Of a stretch of 8,190 nt of DNA, positions 1 through 6,083 are shown piece after piece. The number at the start of each line of letters is the position of its first letter. Positions within the stretch are counted from its first letter, which is position 1. This DNA is from an uncultured Treponema sp. (GTDB taxonomy: Bacteria; Spirochaetota; Spirochaetia; Treponematales; Treponemataceae), in NCBI GenBank assembly GCA_938045195.1, contig CALINC010000130.1, positions 1-8,190 on the forward strand, read 5' to 3'. Below the pieces are notes generated by a model. That model searched no databases. It was not told where the DNA came from and saw only the letters and a list, made by a program, of their open reading frames with translations. Both the position numbers and the translations under genes were made by a program.

Positions 1-112
1 TGAAATTTTTTGCACAGCGTACATTAAAGTTCCATTGCTCCAAATTCTTTTTTAAAACCGAGTCTATTGTTTTATCATCTTCTACAATCAAAATTTTTAT
101 AAGTTGTTTCAT
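1..112 (-). CDS. Response regulator, N-terminal fragment (receiver domain start), cut by the window edge
   Basis: Reading leftward from an ATG at 112-110, 37 codons stay open to the edge. The protein begins MKQLIKILIVEDDKTIDSVL and continues KKNLEQWNFNVRCAKNF. This is the classic start of a CheY-like receiver domain: hydrophobic beta-1 strand (ILIV), the acidic cluster E11-D12-D13 that binds Mg2+ next to the phosphorylated Asp, then alpha-1. The phospho-acceptor Asp and any output domain lie outside the window. The sequence style resembles OmpR/PhoB-type regulators, but the output class cannot be seen. A good ribosome binding site (AGGA at 122-119, 6 nt from ATG) and an extended -10 promoter lie just upstream, so this is the true start and the gene is probably the first of its transcript. 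A partner histidine kinase may follow downstream, off the edge. The receiver call is firm; the pathway it controls is unknown. Confidence 0.85.
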   Translation of the reverse strand, partial: MKQLIKILIVEDDKTIDSVLKKNLEQWNFNVRCAKNF

Positions 113-137
113 TTTTTATCCTGAATCCATGAAAAGA

Positions 138-146
138 ATTATAACA
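138..146 (-). promoter_or_regulatory. Extended -10 promoter for the response regulator gene
   Basis: On the minus strand the sequence reads TGTTATAAT (146 down to 138), a perfect extended -10 element (TGn plus TATAAT). The start point would be near 131, giving a leader of about 20 nt before the ATG at 112. No convincing -35 box is present at 17 bp, which fits an extended -10 promoter. Confidence 0.6.
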
Positions 147-246
147 TTTTAATGAAAATAAAAAAAGCCGCCCTAAAAATTGCTGAGTTCGGTATAATAC
201 TGATCCTAAAAACGTGTAAAAGAAAAGACATGATACACGAATTCCC

Positions 247-430
247 TACTTGCAAAACTCCCAAAAATATGGAGTATCTTCTTTTGAAAATGAAGATGAA
301 TTGCTGTACTACATGAAGCCGGAATGTCTAAAGTTTTAATTATGCGCTCGGAAAAACTTTTTGAAATTGTGTTTATCTTTCTTAATTAAATCTGCAGAAG
401 AGATTATAAAGCAATATAGAAAAGTTTAAA
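247..430 (+). pseudogene. Possible decayed coding segment, unrecognised
   Basis: Three short open stretches in successive frames read like pieces of one protein. At 247-336 the frame gives YLQNSQKYGVSSFENEDE and goes on LLYYMKPECLKF before a stop at 337. At 333-386 the next frame gives VLIMRSEKLFEIVFIF. At 388-426 a third gives KSAEEIIKQYRK. The residue mix is protein-like, and the pieces join if one accepts two frameshifts. I do not recognise the family, there is no intact start with a ribosome binding site, and AT-rich chance frames are an alternative. The surrounding 147-481 stretch holds no other gene I can support. Confidence 0.25.
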
Positions 431-481
431 TTCTTTTTTCAAACCTGACACAGTCTAACAGGTTGATGTGCTATAATGACT

Positions 482-663
482 TTACATATTTTTAATAGGA
501 GTAACCTTATCCCGCAATAAATATTGAGTTTCGGAAAAAACATCGGCACCTCTTATACCGATACCTAATAAAGGCTGTCCTCTAGGGCTTATGAAAAACT
601 CTATATCAGCTTTCCTGATGAGGCATCTTCTAAAAACCCGGTAAAGTTTTTTGCAAGTTGTTC
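482..663 (-). pseudogene. Gene remnant with one frameshift, unrecognised, directly behind the chemoreceptor gene
   Basis: Reading leftward from 663, one frame gives EQLAKNFTGFLEDASSGK (663-610), then stops at 603. The neighbouring frame takes over at about 610 with ADIEFFISPRGQPLLG, then IGIRGADVFSETQYLLRDK, and VTPIKNM, ending in TAA at 484-482. Joined across a single frameshift in 608-616, this is about 60 residues of convincing protein-like sequence with a natural stop. No start codon or ribosome binding site is present; the upstream part runs out of frame into the 3' end of the chemoreceptor gene. It is either the surviving 3' end of a deleted gene or a lost C-terminal extension of the chemoreceptor. 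I do not recognise the family. Confidence 0.45.
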
Positions 664-2507
664 TATAATGATAATTGTTCCAAGTATTCCATAATATTTA
701 CAACCGCTTGACGGTTTTTTACACTACTGTCGATAACTTGTTCCGTGATATTTTGTATTTGTTCAGCATCGCTATTTACACTGTTTATTGCATTGTTTAT
801 ATCTTTTGAAATTTCAACGAGTTTTGTCATTTCTTTGCCGACTTCCGTATTTCCGGACAGTATTTCAAAAAAACCGTTTTTAACGTCCGCCGTTATGGAA
901 TTGATTTCTTTCACTGCTTGCAGTACTTGTACATTACCGTTATTTTGTTCCGTCATCGATTCCATAATAGTATTACTGCCGTTGTTAACCGCTGATAATG
1001 ACTTCATAATTTCCGTGAACTGCATGGCAGTATTTTCTGCAACCGAATTAAGTTCTTCTATTTTTGTTTTCAGCATTTTTAATACTGCTGTAATGTTTTT
1101 TCCTTGTACGCTTGATTCTTCAGCAAGTTTTCTAATTTCATCCGCAACAACGGCAAAACCTTTTCCGACATCGCCCGCATGTGCGGCTTCAATAGCGGCA
1201 TTCATCGCGAGTAAATTCGTTTGGCTTGCAATATGCTGAATAATACCGCTCGCTTCCATCAAGCCTTCGGATTGCTCACTAATATCTTTTACAATGGAAT
1301 GAGAATTTTCTATCGCCGCATTTCCCGCCTCAGCTGCATTGTTTAAATGTTTAATTGAACTGAAAGTGTCTTTTACCGTATGAGTAACCGATTCAATATT
1401 TGTAACCATCTGTTCAATAGTTGCAGCCGATTCGGTTATTACTGCTGATTGCGTTTCTACACTCTTGTCCAGATTTTCAATACTTTGTGTAATCCGCCGT
1501 AATGTCTCCTGCATTTTTAAAACTCCGTCTAATTGATACTGAGTATGATCTTGTACTGTCGATACGCTTTTGGTAATTTTCCCTACTGCGCCGGAAGTTA
1601 TTTCCATATTGCCGGAAAGGGCTTCCGCCATATAAGCCGAATCGCTGACATTTTTATTTAGATCTCCTAAAAATTTTTTATTGAACTTGAGGAATGTATT
1701 AAAATTTGTTAATAAAAGAGAAGTCTCATCGCGTGTCCATGCGATTATATCTCTTTGTCGGTAATTGCCGTTTGCCAAATCTTTTATAATGTGCTGTACT
1801 ATACGGATTCTTTGTTCAAACGAACGCATGATATTCATTAAATTAAAAATCGAAAACGATAAGCTATAAATAAACAGCGGCAAAATCGAAGGAAGCAATT
1901 TTGCATAAATATCGTTTTGGCGATGCCTTACGATAGGTGCAAGTATAAGAAGCACTAACGCCACAATGCAAGTAATGCTCATCAGCAAAACCCGTTTCAC
2001 CATAGAAAGTGTAATACAGTCTTGTTCGACAGGAACAAATGAAACCCATTTTTCAAAACTTCTAATAGTTCTGGAACAGAACAGGCTCCCGATTAAAAAA
2101 ATATTTCCGATGGTACTGAACAATGCCGACAAGAAAATACCGATATTTTGTATCAGTCCCATTTCAATGGAAATAAAAACCGGAAAGGTAAACGCTATTG
2201 CAAACGGAACAGCTAAAAGCGTCGTTTCATAAAGTTTGATATTTCTTTTTGCTTTTTCAGGGTTCCGTTTCCAATTGGTTATGGCGGGAAAAAATATATA
2301 TTGTTTTATAATAGGGTTCACTATTGCGATAATTACACCGGCGATAAAAGCTTTTGTTTTTACAACTTCGATTAGATTTCCTGAACTTCCGACAAAAAAC
2401 GACGTAAAAAAATTCGCCACTATCCATCCGAGATTGGTACATAAATCAAGAATAATAATTCTTTTTGGAGGAACGAGATGCTCCGAGGTGTTTAGCATAT
2501 TAGCCAT
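663..2507 (-). CDS. Methyl-accepting chemotaxis protein with a multi-pass membrane sensor region
   Basis: A 614-residue chemoreceptor that would signal to the CheA/CheW kinase arrays at the inner membrane. About six hydrophobic segments lie near residues 18-40, 53-76, 96-115, 119-143, 172-192 and 203-225. A HAMP-like stretch follows at about 226-280 (DLANGNYRQ, then TRDETSLLLTNFNTF), then a long Gln/Glu/Asn-rich coiled-coil rod. The signalling tip is near residues 425-460: IASQTNLLAMNAAIEAAHAG followed by GKGFAVVADEIRKLA, the hallmark of the family. No large periplasmic ligand domain is present, so the stimulus may be sensed in the membrane or by another protein; I do not recognise the N-terminal domain. 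The frame is open 15 codons further up (ATG 2552-2550), but that start lacks a ribosome binding site, whereas ATG 2507-2505 has AAGGAG 7 nt before it. There is no C-terminal CheR-docking pentapeptide; the protein ends EYLEQLSL. Confidence 0.93.
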   Translation of the reverse strand: MANMLNTSEHLVPPKRIIILDLCTNLGWIVANFFTSFFVGSSGNLIEVVKTKAFIAGVIIAIVNPIIKQYIFFPAITNWKRNPEKAKRNIKLYETTLLAVPFAIAFTFPVFISIEMGLIQNIGIFLSALFSTIGNIFLIGSLFCSRTIRSFEKWVSFVPVEQDCITLSMVKRVLLMSITCIVALVLLILAPIVRHRQNDIYAKLLPSILPLFIYSLSFSIFNLMNIMRSFEQRIRIVQHIIKDLANGNYRQRDIIAWTRDETSLLLTNFNTFLKFNKKFLGDLNKNVSDSAYMAEALSGNMEITSGAVGKITKSVSTVQDHTQYQLDGVLKMQETLRRITQSIENLDKSVETQSAVITESAATIEQMVTNIESVTHTVKDTFSSIKHLNNAAEAGNAAIENSHSIVKDISEQSEGLMEASGIIQHIASQTNLLAMNAAIEAAHAGDVGKGFAVVADEIRKLAEESSVQGKNITAVLKMLKTKIEELNSVAENTAMQFTEIMKSLSAVNNGSNTIMESMTEQNNGNVQVLQAVKEINSITADVKNGFFEILSGNTEVGKEMTKLVEISKDINNAINSVNSDAEQIQNITEQVIDSSVKNRQAVVNIMEYLEQLSL

Positions 2508-2514
2508 ATCAATT

Positions 2515-2520
2515 CTCCTT
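2515..2520 (-). promoter_or_regulatory. Shine-Dalgarno that sets the chemoreceptor start
   Basis: AAGGAG on the minus strand (2520 to 2515) lies 7 nt before the ATG at 2507-2505. The alternative ATG at 2552 has only A/T-rich sequence in the same position, so the shorter product beginning MANMLNTSEH is preferred. Confidence 0.8.
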
Positions 2521-2579
2521 TGTGCATATACAATATCAAAATGTTTTTCCATTTTAAGTACGGATTTAAATTCTCTTCC

Positions 2580-2608
2580 ATAATATCATACCTCTCCGAA
2601 AATATCAA
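2580..2608 (-). promoter_or_regulatory. Sigma-70-type promoter of the chemoreceptor gene
   Basis: The minus strand reads TTGATA (2608-2603), a 17-nt spacer, then TATTAT (2585-2580): five of six bases match consensus at each box with ideal spacing. Transcription would start near 2573, giving a leader of about 66 nt to the ATG at 2507. The promoter begins only 18 nt past the stop of the transposase remnant. Spirochaete motility genes can also use other sigma factors; I saw no clear sigma-28 site. Confidence 0.6.
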
Positions 2609-2626
2609 TAGCTATATCCACGGAAA

Positions 2627-2999
2627 TCAATTTTTACCTAAGACATGCAGAAGTTGATCTGTATCTAGCAGAGCTTTGAACATTAAGGCTGTCAAAGCTA
2701 TTTTTGATTTTGTCTCTTGCTTGTACATCCTCATTATGTTAAGAGCCGAGCTTTCTAACCATATTTAAATTCTGTTGCGCCGTCTATGTTTGAATTCTGC
2801 AACCGTCTTCCCCGAAAAGTACATCTAAAAGCCAGTGCATTGTTTCAACCGGCCATTCCTGACGGGCGTGATGAAGCAGTTCCTTTGCACTGAGATTTCT
2901 GCTGGAAATATAATAATGCCATTGTTCAGATTTTCCGTTCTTATCTTCAAATTGTGTACAGACTGCTCCAATACATTTAATAGGCTCCCTATAATTGAC
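2627..2999 (-). pseudogene. Truncated, frameshifted ISAs1-family transposase (C-terminal half)
   Basis: From 2999 leftward the frame reads KCIGAVCTQFEDKNGKSEQW, then HYYISSRNLSAKELLHHARQ, then EWPVETMHWLLDVLFGEDGC, up to an in-frame TAG at 2786-2784. The same frame continues QQNLNMVRKL. A frameshift near 2752-2746 moves to ALNIMRMYKQETKSKIALTA and ends at TGA 2629-2627. The pattern YYISS, then W-x-x-E near HW-LLDV-F-ED, then NL---RK-ALN, is that of the C-terminal catalytic part of ISAs1-type (H-repeat-associated) DDE transposases; the Glu in the EWPVE segment is the likely third catalytic acid. The N-terminal half with the first catalytic Asp residues is missing, so the element is dead. No terminal inverted repeats are visible. 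It fills most of the otherwise gene-free 2553-3036 gap. Confidence 0.85.
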
Positions 3000-3023
3000 A
3001 TTTATCTTTCTTTGTGTTATACT
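2995..3023 (+). promoter_or_regulatory. Near-consensus sigma-70 promoter for tRNA-Leu and probably the downstream genes
   Basis: TTGACA (2995-3000), a 17-nt spacer and TATACT (3018-3023) form an almost perfect vegetative promoter. The start point falls near 3030, about 7 nt before the mature tRNA 5' end, as is usual for tRNA genes. The -35 box overlaps the last few bases of the open frame of the transposase remnant on the other strand. Confidence 0.88.
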
Positions 3024-3036
3024 CTATTCTTAACAT

Positions 3037-3118
3037 GCCCCGATGGTGGAATTGGTAGACACGCTAGTTTCAGGTACTAGTGCTTCACGGCATGGGGGTT
3101 CAAGTCCCCCTCAGGGCA
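3037..3118 (+). tRNA. tRNA-Leu, anticodon CAG
   Basis: The sequence folds as a class II tRNA. The acceptor strands are GCCCCGA (3037-3043) and TCAGGGC (3111-3117), with discriminator A at 3118. The D arm contains AATTGGTAGAC. The anticodon stem is CTAGT/ACTAG (3064-3068, 3076-3080) with loop TTCAGGT, giving anticodon CAG at 3071-3073, which reads CUG. A long variable arm lies at 3081-3093. The T arm is GGGGG/CCCCC around TTCAAGT (3094-3110). The long variable arm and identity elements fit leucine. The 3' CCA is not encoded (AAA follows), so it would be added enzymatically. One acceptor pair is mismatched: C at 3041 (position 5) faces A at 3113 (position 68). No terminator separates it from the next gene. 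Confidence 0.96.
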
Positions 3119-3129
3119 AAATTATTGAC

Positions 3130-3134
3130 AGGAG
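3130..3134 (+). promoter_or_regulatory. Ribosome binding site of the MgtC-family gene, long spacing
   Basis: AGGAG ends 10 nt before the ATG at 3145, a little longer than the usual 5-9 nt. A second purine patch (GGGA, 3141-3144) directly touches the ATG and is too close to serve. The site lies only 12 nt past the tRNA 3' end, so tRNA 3' processing and translation initiation share a very short segment. Confidence 0.55.
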
Positions 3135-3144
3135 AAATTAGGGA

Positions 3145-3825
3145 ATGGATGCAGGCAACTTAACTGAAAAGATTATTATTATACGTCTGCTCTTAAGTTT
3201 TTTAGCGGGATGCTGTGTAGGTATGGAGCGTTCCGCCAAAAGGCAGGCCGCTGGGTTACGTACGCATATTCTTATTTGTATAGGGGCGTGCGGAATGATG
3301 ATGGTTTCGTTGTGGATTCCTCAAATTTATAAAACAGCTGACGGGGCGAGAATTGCAGCACAGGTGGTTTCGGGCATGGGTTTTTTAGGTGCCGGAGCAA
3401 TTTTAAAAATAGGTGCAAATGTAAAAGGGCTGACTACTGCTGCTTCAATTTGGGTAATTGCCGGAATAGGGCTTGCTATAGGCTGCGGACTTTATATTCT
3501 CGGTGCAGTGATGGCGGTACTTTCTCTTCTTACTCTTTCGGTTATAAATAGAATTGAATTGCTGATTTTTCCATCAAGGCAGAACAAATTTTTAGAAATT
3601 TATTTTAAAGGAATGATTCCTCCGGTAAACGAAATTTCCGATATTCTTTCGGAATATTCGGTTTCAATTGTATCTACAAATATGCGTACTTCAAAATCGA
3701 AGCGGGAGCTTTCAAAAATCCTTTTATTTGTAAATGCCCCGAAACGTCTGGATATAAAACGGCTTACCGATGATTTAAAACAAATTGAAGAAGTCGATAC
3801 ATTCATTTTAAAAGAAAAAGTATAG
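3145..3825 (+). CDS. MgtC/SapB-family inner-membrane protein
   Basis: A 226-residue protein. Residues 1-140 match the MgtC/SapB membrane domain: RLLLSFLAGCCVGMERS (14-30) followed by RQAAGLRTHILICIGA (33-48), then AAQVVSGMGFLGAGAILK (71-88) and the GLTTAASIWVIAGIGLA run (95-111). About five hydrophobic segments are visible (10-27, 39-56, 73-90, 98-118, 119-138). Residues about 148-224 form a soluble alpha/beta tail that resembles the ACT-like C-terminal domain seen in many MgtC relatives. In enteric bacteria MgtC helps growth at low Mg2+ and inside macrophages and inhibits the F-type ATP synthase; whether that holds here is not known, and many bacterial members are simply called MgtC/SapB proteins. 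It sits 26 nt behind tRNA-Leu and 23 nt before the phosphohexomutase gene, so it is probably cotranscribed with both. Family assignment is firm; role is inferred. Confidence 0.9.
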   Translation: MDAGNLTEKIIIIRLLLSFLAGCCVGMERSAKRQAAGLRTHILICIGACGMMMVSLWIPQIYKTADGARIAAQVVSGMGFLGAGAILKIGANVKGLTTAASIWVIAGIGLAIGCGLYILGAVMAVLSLLTLSVINRIELLIFPSRQNKFLEIYFKGMIPPVNEISDILSEYSVSIVSTNMRTSKSKRELSKILLFVNAPKRLDIKRLTDDLKQIEEVDTFILKEKV

Positions 3826-3848
3826 CGCAGAAATTACGGGAATACACA

Positions 3849-5690
3849 ATGAGTAAAATTGAAGAAGAACTATCGAGTATGATTTTGTCGGCTTCCGGCT
3901 GGCGGAAAATTTTTGTAAAATCGGGAAATGAAGAAGATGGAACAAGCAGTCTTAGCCCCGCGTCCCCGTCTCTTGTATACCATGCAGCAATTTCATTTAC
4001 GGAATTTTTAAAGACAGAATTTAAAACTATTGATACCATTATAGTAGGGCGCGACACACGCCCGACGGGAGCAGCTCTTGAAGAGCTTTTTATAAAAGCC
4101 CTTTGTTCCGCGCCTTATACTATAAAATCAATAGGCTGCGCAGCAGCACCGGAAATAATGGCTTATGCAAAATTTAAAAAAGCGGCTTTTATTTATATTT
4201 CGGCAAGTCATAATCCCATAGGACACAATGGAATAAAATTCGGGTTGAGTACGGGCGGCGTTATAAACGCAGAACAAAGTAAAAAACTTATTTCAATTTT
4301 TACCGAAAACTGCCGCTCCGGTTATGCTGAAAAAGAGGCTGATACGGTTTTTGCATCCGTTAACAACGCAAAATTTCAAAACATAAAAAAAGAAACGGCT
4401 TCATTAAAAAAGGAAGCATTGACTGTTTATGCTAATTTTTCAAGAGAAGTAATTTCCAACTCTTCATTACAAGAAGACCAAGAAACCTTTTTCGATATGT
4501 GCAAAAAAAATGCACTTGAAGCGGAAGCCGCAGGTAAACCGCTTTGTATTCTTGCAGATTTTAACGGAAGTGCAAGGGCTGTTTCAATCGATAGAAGTTT
4601 TTTTAAAGCGGTAGGGATCCCTTTAATTGGAATTGCTGAAGAGGCGGGCGATATCCGCCATGCAATTTTGCCTGAAGGGAATAACCTAAAATTCTGTGCT
4701 GCAAAAATGGAAGAACTCCATAAAACAGGTGAGGATGTTTTTTCAAAAAACTGTTTTTTAGGCTATATGCCCGATTGCGACGGCGACCGCGGTAATATTA
4801 TTTATTGGAACGAGGAATTAAATAAAGCGTGCATTTTGGAAGCGCAAGAAGTTTTTGTACTTTCGGTAATTGCGGAATTGGCTTATTTGCATTATACGGG
4901 TACCGCCGGAAAAAAAATTGCCGTCGCCGTAAACTGTCCGACTTCTTTGAGAATTGAAGAAGCCGCAGCTTGTTTTGGGGCAAGCGTTTTTCATGCTGAA
5001 GTCGGCGAAGCAAATGTTGTAAATTTGGCTGCGCAATTACGTGAAAAAAAATTTACCGTACGCATTTTGGGCGAGGGTTCCAACGGCGGAAATATTACTT
5101 ACCCGGCTTCGGTTCGCGACCCGCTGAATACAATTTTTGCAATTTTAAAACTGCTTTTAATTAAAGATAAAAAAGGAAAAAAAGGGCTCTTTAGGCTATG
5201 GTGCGAAAAATCGGGAAACAAAAAAAACTACAAAGAAGATTTTTCTTTAAACGATATTCTTAAAACATTACCGTTATATGCTACAACTCCGACAGGAGAA
5301 AAAAGAGCTCTGTTAAAAATAAATACAAAAGATCACGCCGTTTTAAAAAGAGAATATCAAAATATTTTCTTAAAAGAATGGGAAGAAAAAAAGAGTGAAC
5401 TTTTAGAAAAATTCGGCATTGTAAAATACCGCTGTTTTTGTAACAACGGAACGGTTCAAAAAGACGATATAAACGATTTCGGTATTTCCGGAAAAGGCGG
5501 TTTAAAAATTCAATTTTATAATGCTAAAAATAAACCCATCGCTTTTATTTGGATGCGGGGTTCGGGAACGGAGCCGGTATTTAGAATAATGGCTGATATA
5601 AAAGGCGGCTCTATAGAAGACGAAAAATATTTGGCGGTATGGCAAGGGCAGATGACAACTAAAGCCGACCGTCTGAGAATGGAGATATGA
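3849..5690 (+). CDS. Alpha-D-phosphohexomutase (phosphoglucomutase/phosphomannomutase family)
   Basis: A 613-residue cytosolic enzyme expected to interconvert hexose 1-phosphate and 6-phosphate, feeding glycolysis or sugar-nucleotide synthesis. All four family signatures are present. The N-terminal SGWRKIF (16-22) is a degenerate form of the usual GTSGWR start. The phosphoserine loop ISASHNPIGHNGIKF has catalytic Ser120. The Mg2+ loop DCDGDR spans 309-314. The sugar-recognition loop GEGSNGG (408-414) has one residue more than the common GEESGG. The phosphate-binding RGSGTEPVFR spans 570-579. The protein is longer than typical 450-580-residue members, with a Lys-rich insertion at about 435-465. 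Substrate preference (glucose or mannose) cannot be told from the sequence. The ribosome binding site is weak (GGGA, 7 nt before ATG), suggesting moderate expression or coupling to the mgtC-like gene. The next gene starts 1 nt after its stop, implying translational coupling. Confidence 0.93.
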   Translation: MSKIEEELSSMILSASGWRKIFVKSGNEEDGTSSLSPASPSLVYHAAISFTEFLKTEFKTIDTIIVGRDTRPTGAALEELFIKALCSAPYTIKSIGCAAAPEIMAYAKFKKAAFIYISASHNPIGHNGIKFGLSTGGVINAEQSKKLISIFTENCRSGYAEKEADTVFASVNNAKFQNIKKETASLKKEALTVYANFSREVISNSSLQEDQETFFDMCKKNALEAEAAGKPLCILADFNGSARAVSIDRSFFKAVGIPLIGIAEEAGDIRHAILPEGNNLKFCAAKMEELHKTGEDVFSKNCFLGYMPDCDGDRGNIIYWNEELNKACILEAQEVFVLSVIAELAYLHYTGTAGKKIAVAVNCPTSLRIEEAAACFGASVFHAEVGEANVVNLAAQLREKKFTVRILGEGSNGGNITYPASVRDPLNTIFAILKLLLIKDKKGKKGLFRLWCEKSGNKKNYKEDFSLNDILKTLPLYATTPTGEKRALLKINTKDHAVLKREYQNIFLKEWEEKKSELLEKFGIVKYRCFCNNGTVQKDDINDFGISGKGGLKIQFYNAKNKPIAFIWMRGSGTEPVFRIMADIKGGSIEDEKYLAVWQGQMTTKADRLRMEI

Positions 5691-5691
5691 T

Positions 5692-6042
5692 ATGGGAATA
5701 AGAGGTGAACTTTTTACGACACAAATTTCTGCCGAAAACAGGACATATTTTTTTAACGTAAAGGAAAATACTAAAGGTGATGTTTTTTTGCAGATTGTTG
5801 AAAGCAAGGCTTCCGAAGGGGCAGGTTTTGACAGACATGCAGTAGTTATTTTTGAAGATGAAATGCAAATTTTTTTGCAGGGGCTTGATAAATCAATAGA
5901 ATTTATTGAGAAAAACCGCAAGGAAAAATTTAAGGCAAAAGCAAAAAGAACTGCCGAAATAAAAAAAGATTTTTCTCAAAAATCCGCCGGTAAATCTTCG
6001 GAAAAACCTAAACCTCGAATTAAAAGAGTAATTAAAAAATAA
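5692..6042 (+). CDS. PUR-domain (DUF3276) nucleic-acid-binding protein, BpuR-like
   Basis: A 116-residue protein with two parts. Residues 3-74 match the bacterial PUR-alpha/DUF3276 fold: RGELFTTQISAENRTYFFNV (4-23), a VFLQIVESK strand, FDRHAVVIFEDEMQIFLQGL (46-65), then a helix. This family includes Borrelia BpuR, which binds DNA and RNA as a dimer and affects expression of other genes. Residues 74-116 are a disordered-looking basic tail with 15 Lys and 4 Arg in 43 residues, ending IKRVIKK, which probably adds nonspecific nucleic-acid binding. The start is set by GGAG 7 nt before ATG, inside the last codons of the phosphohexomutase gene; only one base separates that stop from this ATG, so translation is likely coupled. 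Its cellular target in this organism is not visible from sequence. Assignment rests on the spacing of aromatic, acidic and RTYFF motifs and is fairly strong. Confidence 0.85.
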   Translation: MGIRGELFTTQISAENRTYFFNVKENTKGDVFLQIVESKASEGAGFDRHAVVIFEDEMQIFLQGLDKSIEFIEKNRKEKFKAKAKRTAEIKKDFSQKSAGKSSEKPKPRIKRVIKK

Positions 6043-6083
6043 ACTTTTAAGATATAAGACAGATTAGGATTTGGAAAGTTCTT

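Noticed and set aside
193..198. TATAAT on the plus strand, pointing into the decayed segment at 247-430.
   Set aside because: No -35 box or TG extension, and such hexamers are common in AT-rich DNA. It might be the old promoter of the decayed gene but cannot be supported.
469..502. Plus-strand extended -10 (TGCTATAAT, 469-477) and an AGGAG at 497-501.
   Set aside because: No ATG, GTG or TTG lies at a usable distance and no open frame follows. The AGGAG overlaps the tail of the minus-strand remnant, so it is probably chance.
745..1239. Plus-strand open frame of 164 codons antisense to the chemoreceptor.
   Set aside because: It mirrors the coiled-coil coding sequence, is Ser/Thr/Phe-rich with no recognisable motif and has no ribosome binding site; the opposite strand has a clear protein family.
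2508..2552. Upstream ATG that would lengthen the chemoreceptor by 15 residues.
   Set aside because: No Shine-Dalgarno in front of it, whereas the downstream ATG at 2507 has AAGGAG at 7 nt.
2835..3080. Plus-strand open frame of 81 codons running into the tRNA.
   Set aside because: It lies antisense to the transposase remnant and reads into the tRNA gene; it has no family features.
3125..3130. TTGACA just before the MgtC-family gene as a possible -35 box.
   Set aside because: A matching -10 would fall inside the start of the coding sequence and none is present there.
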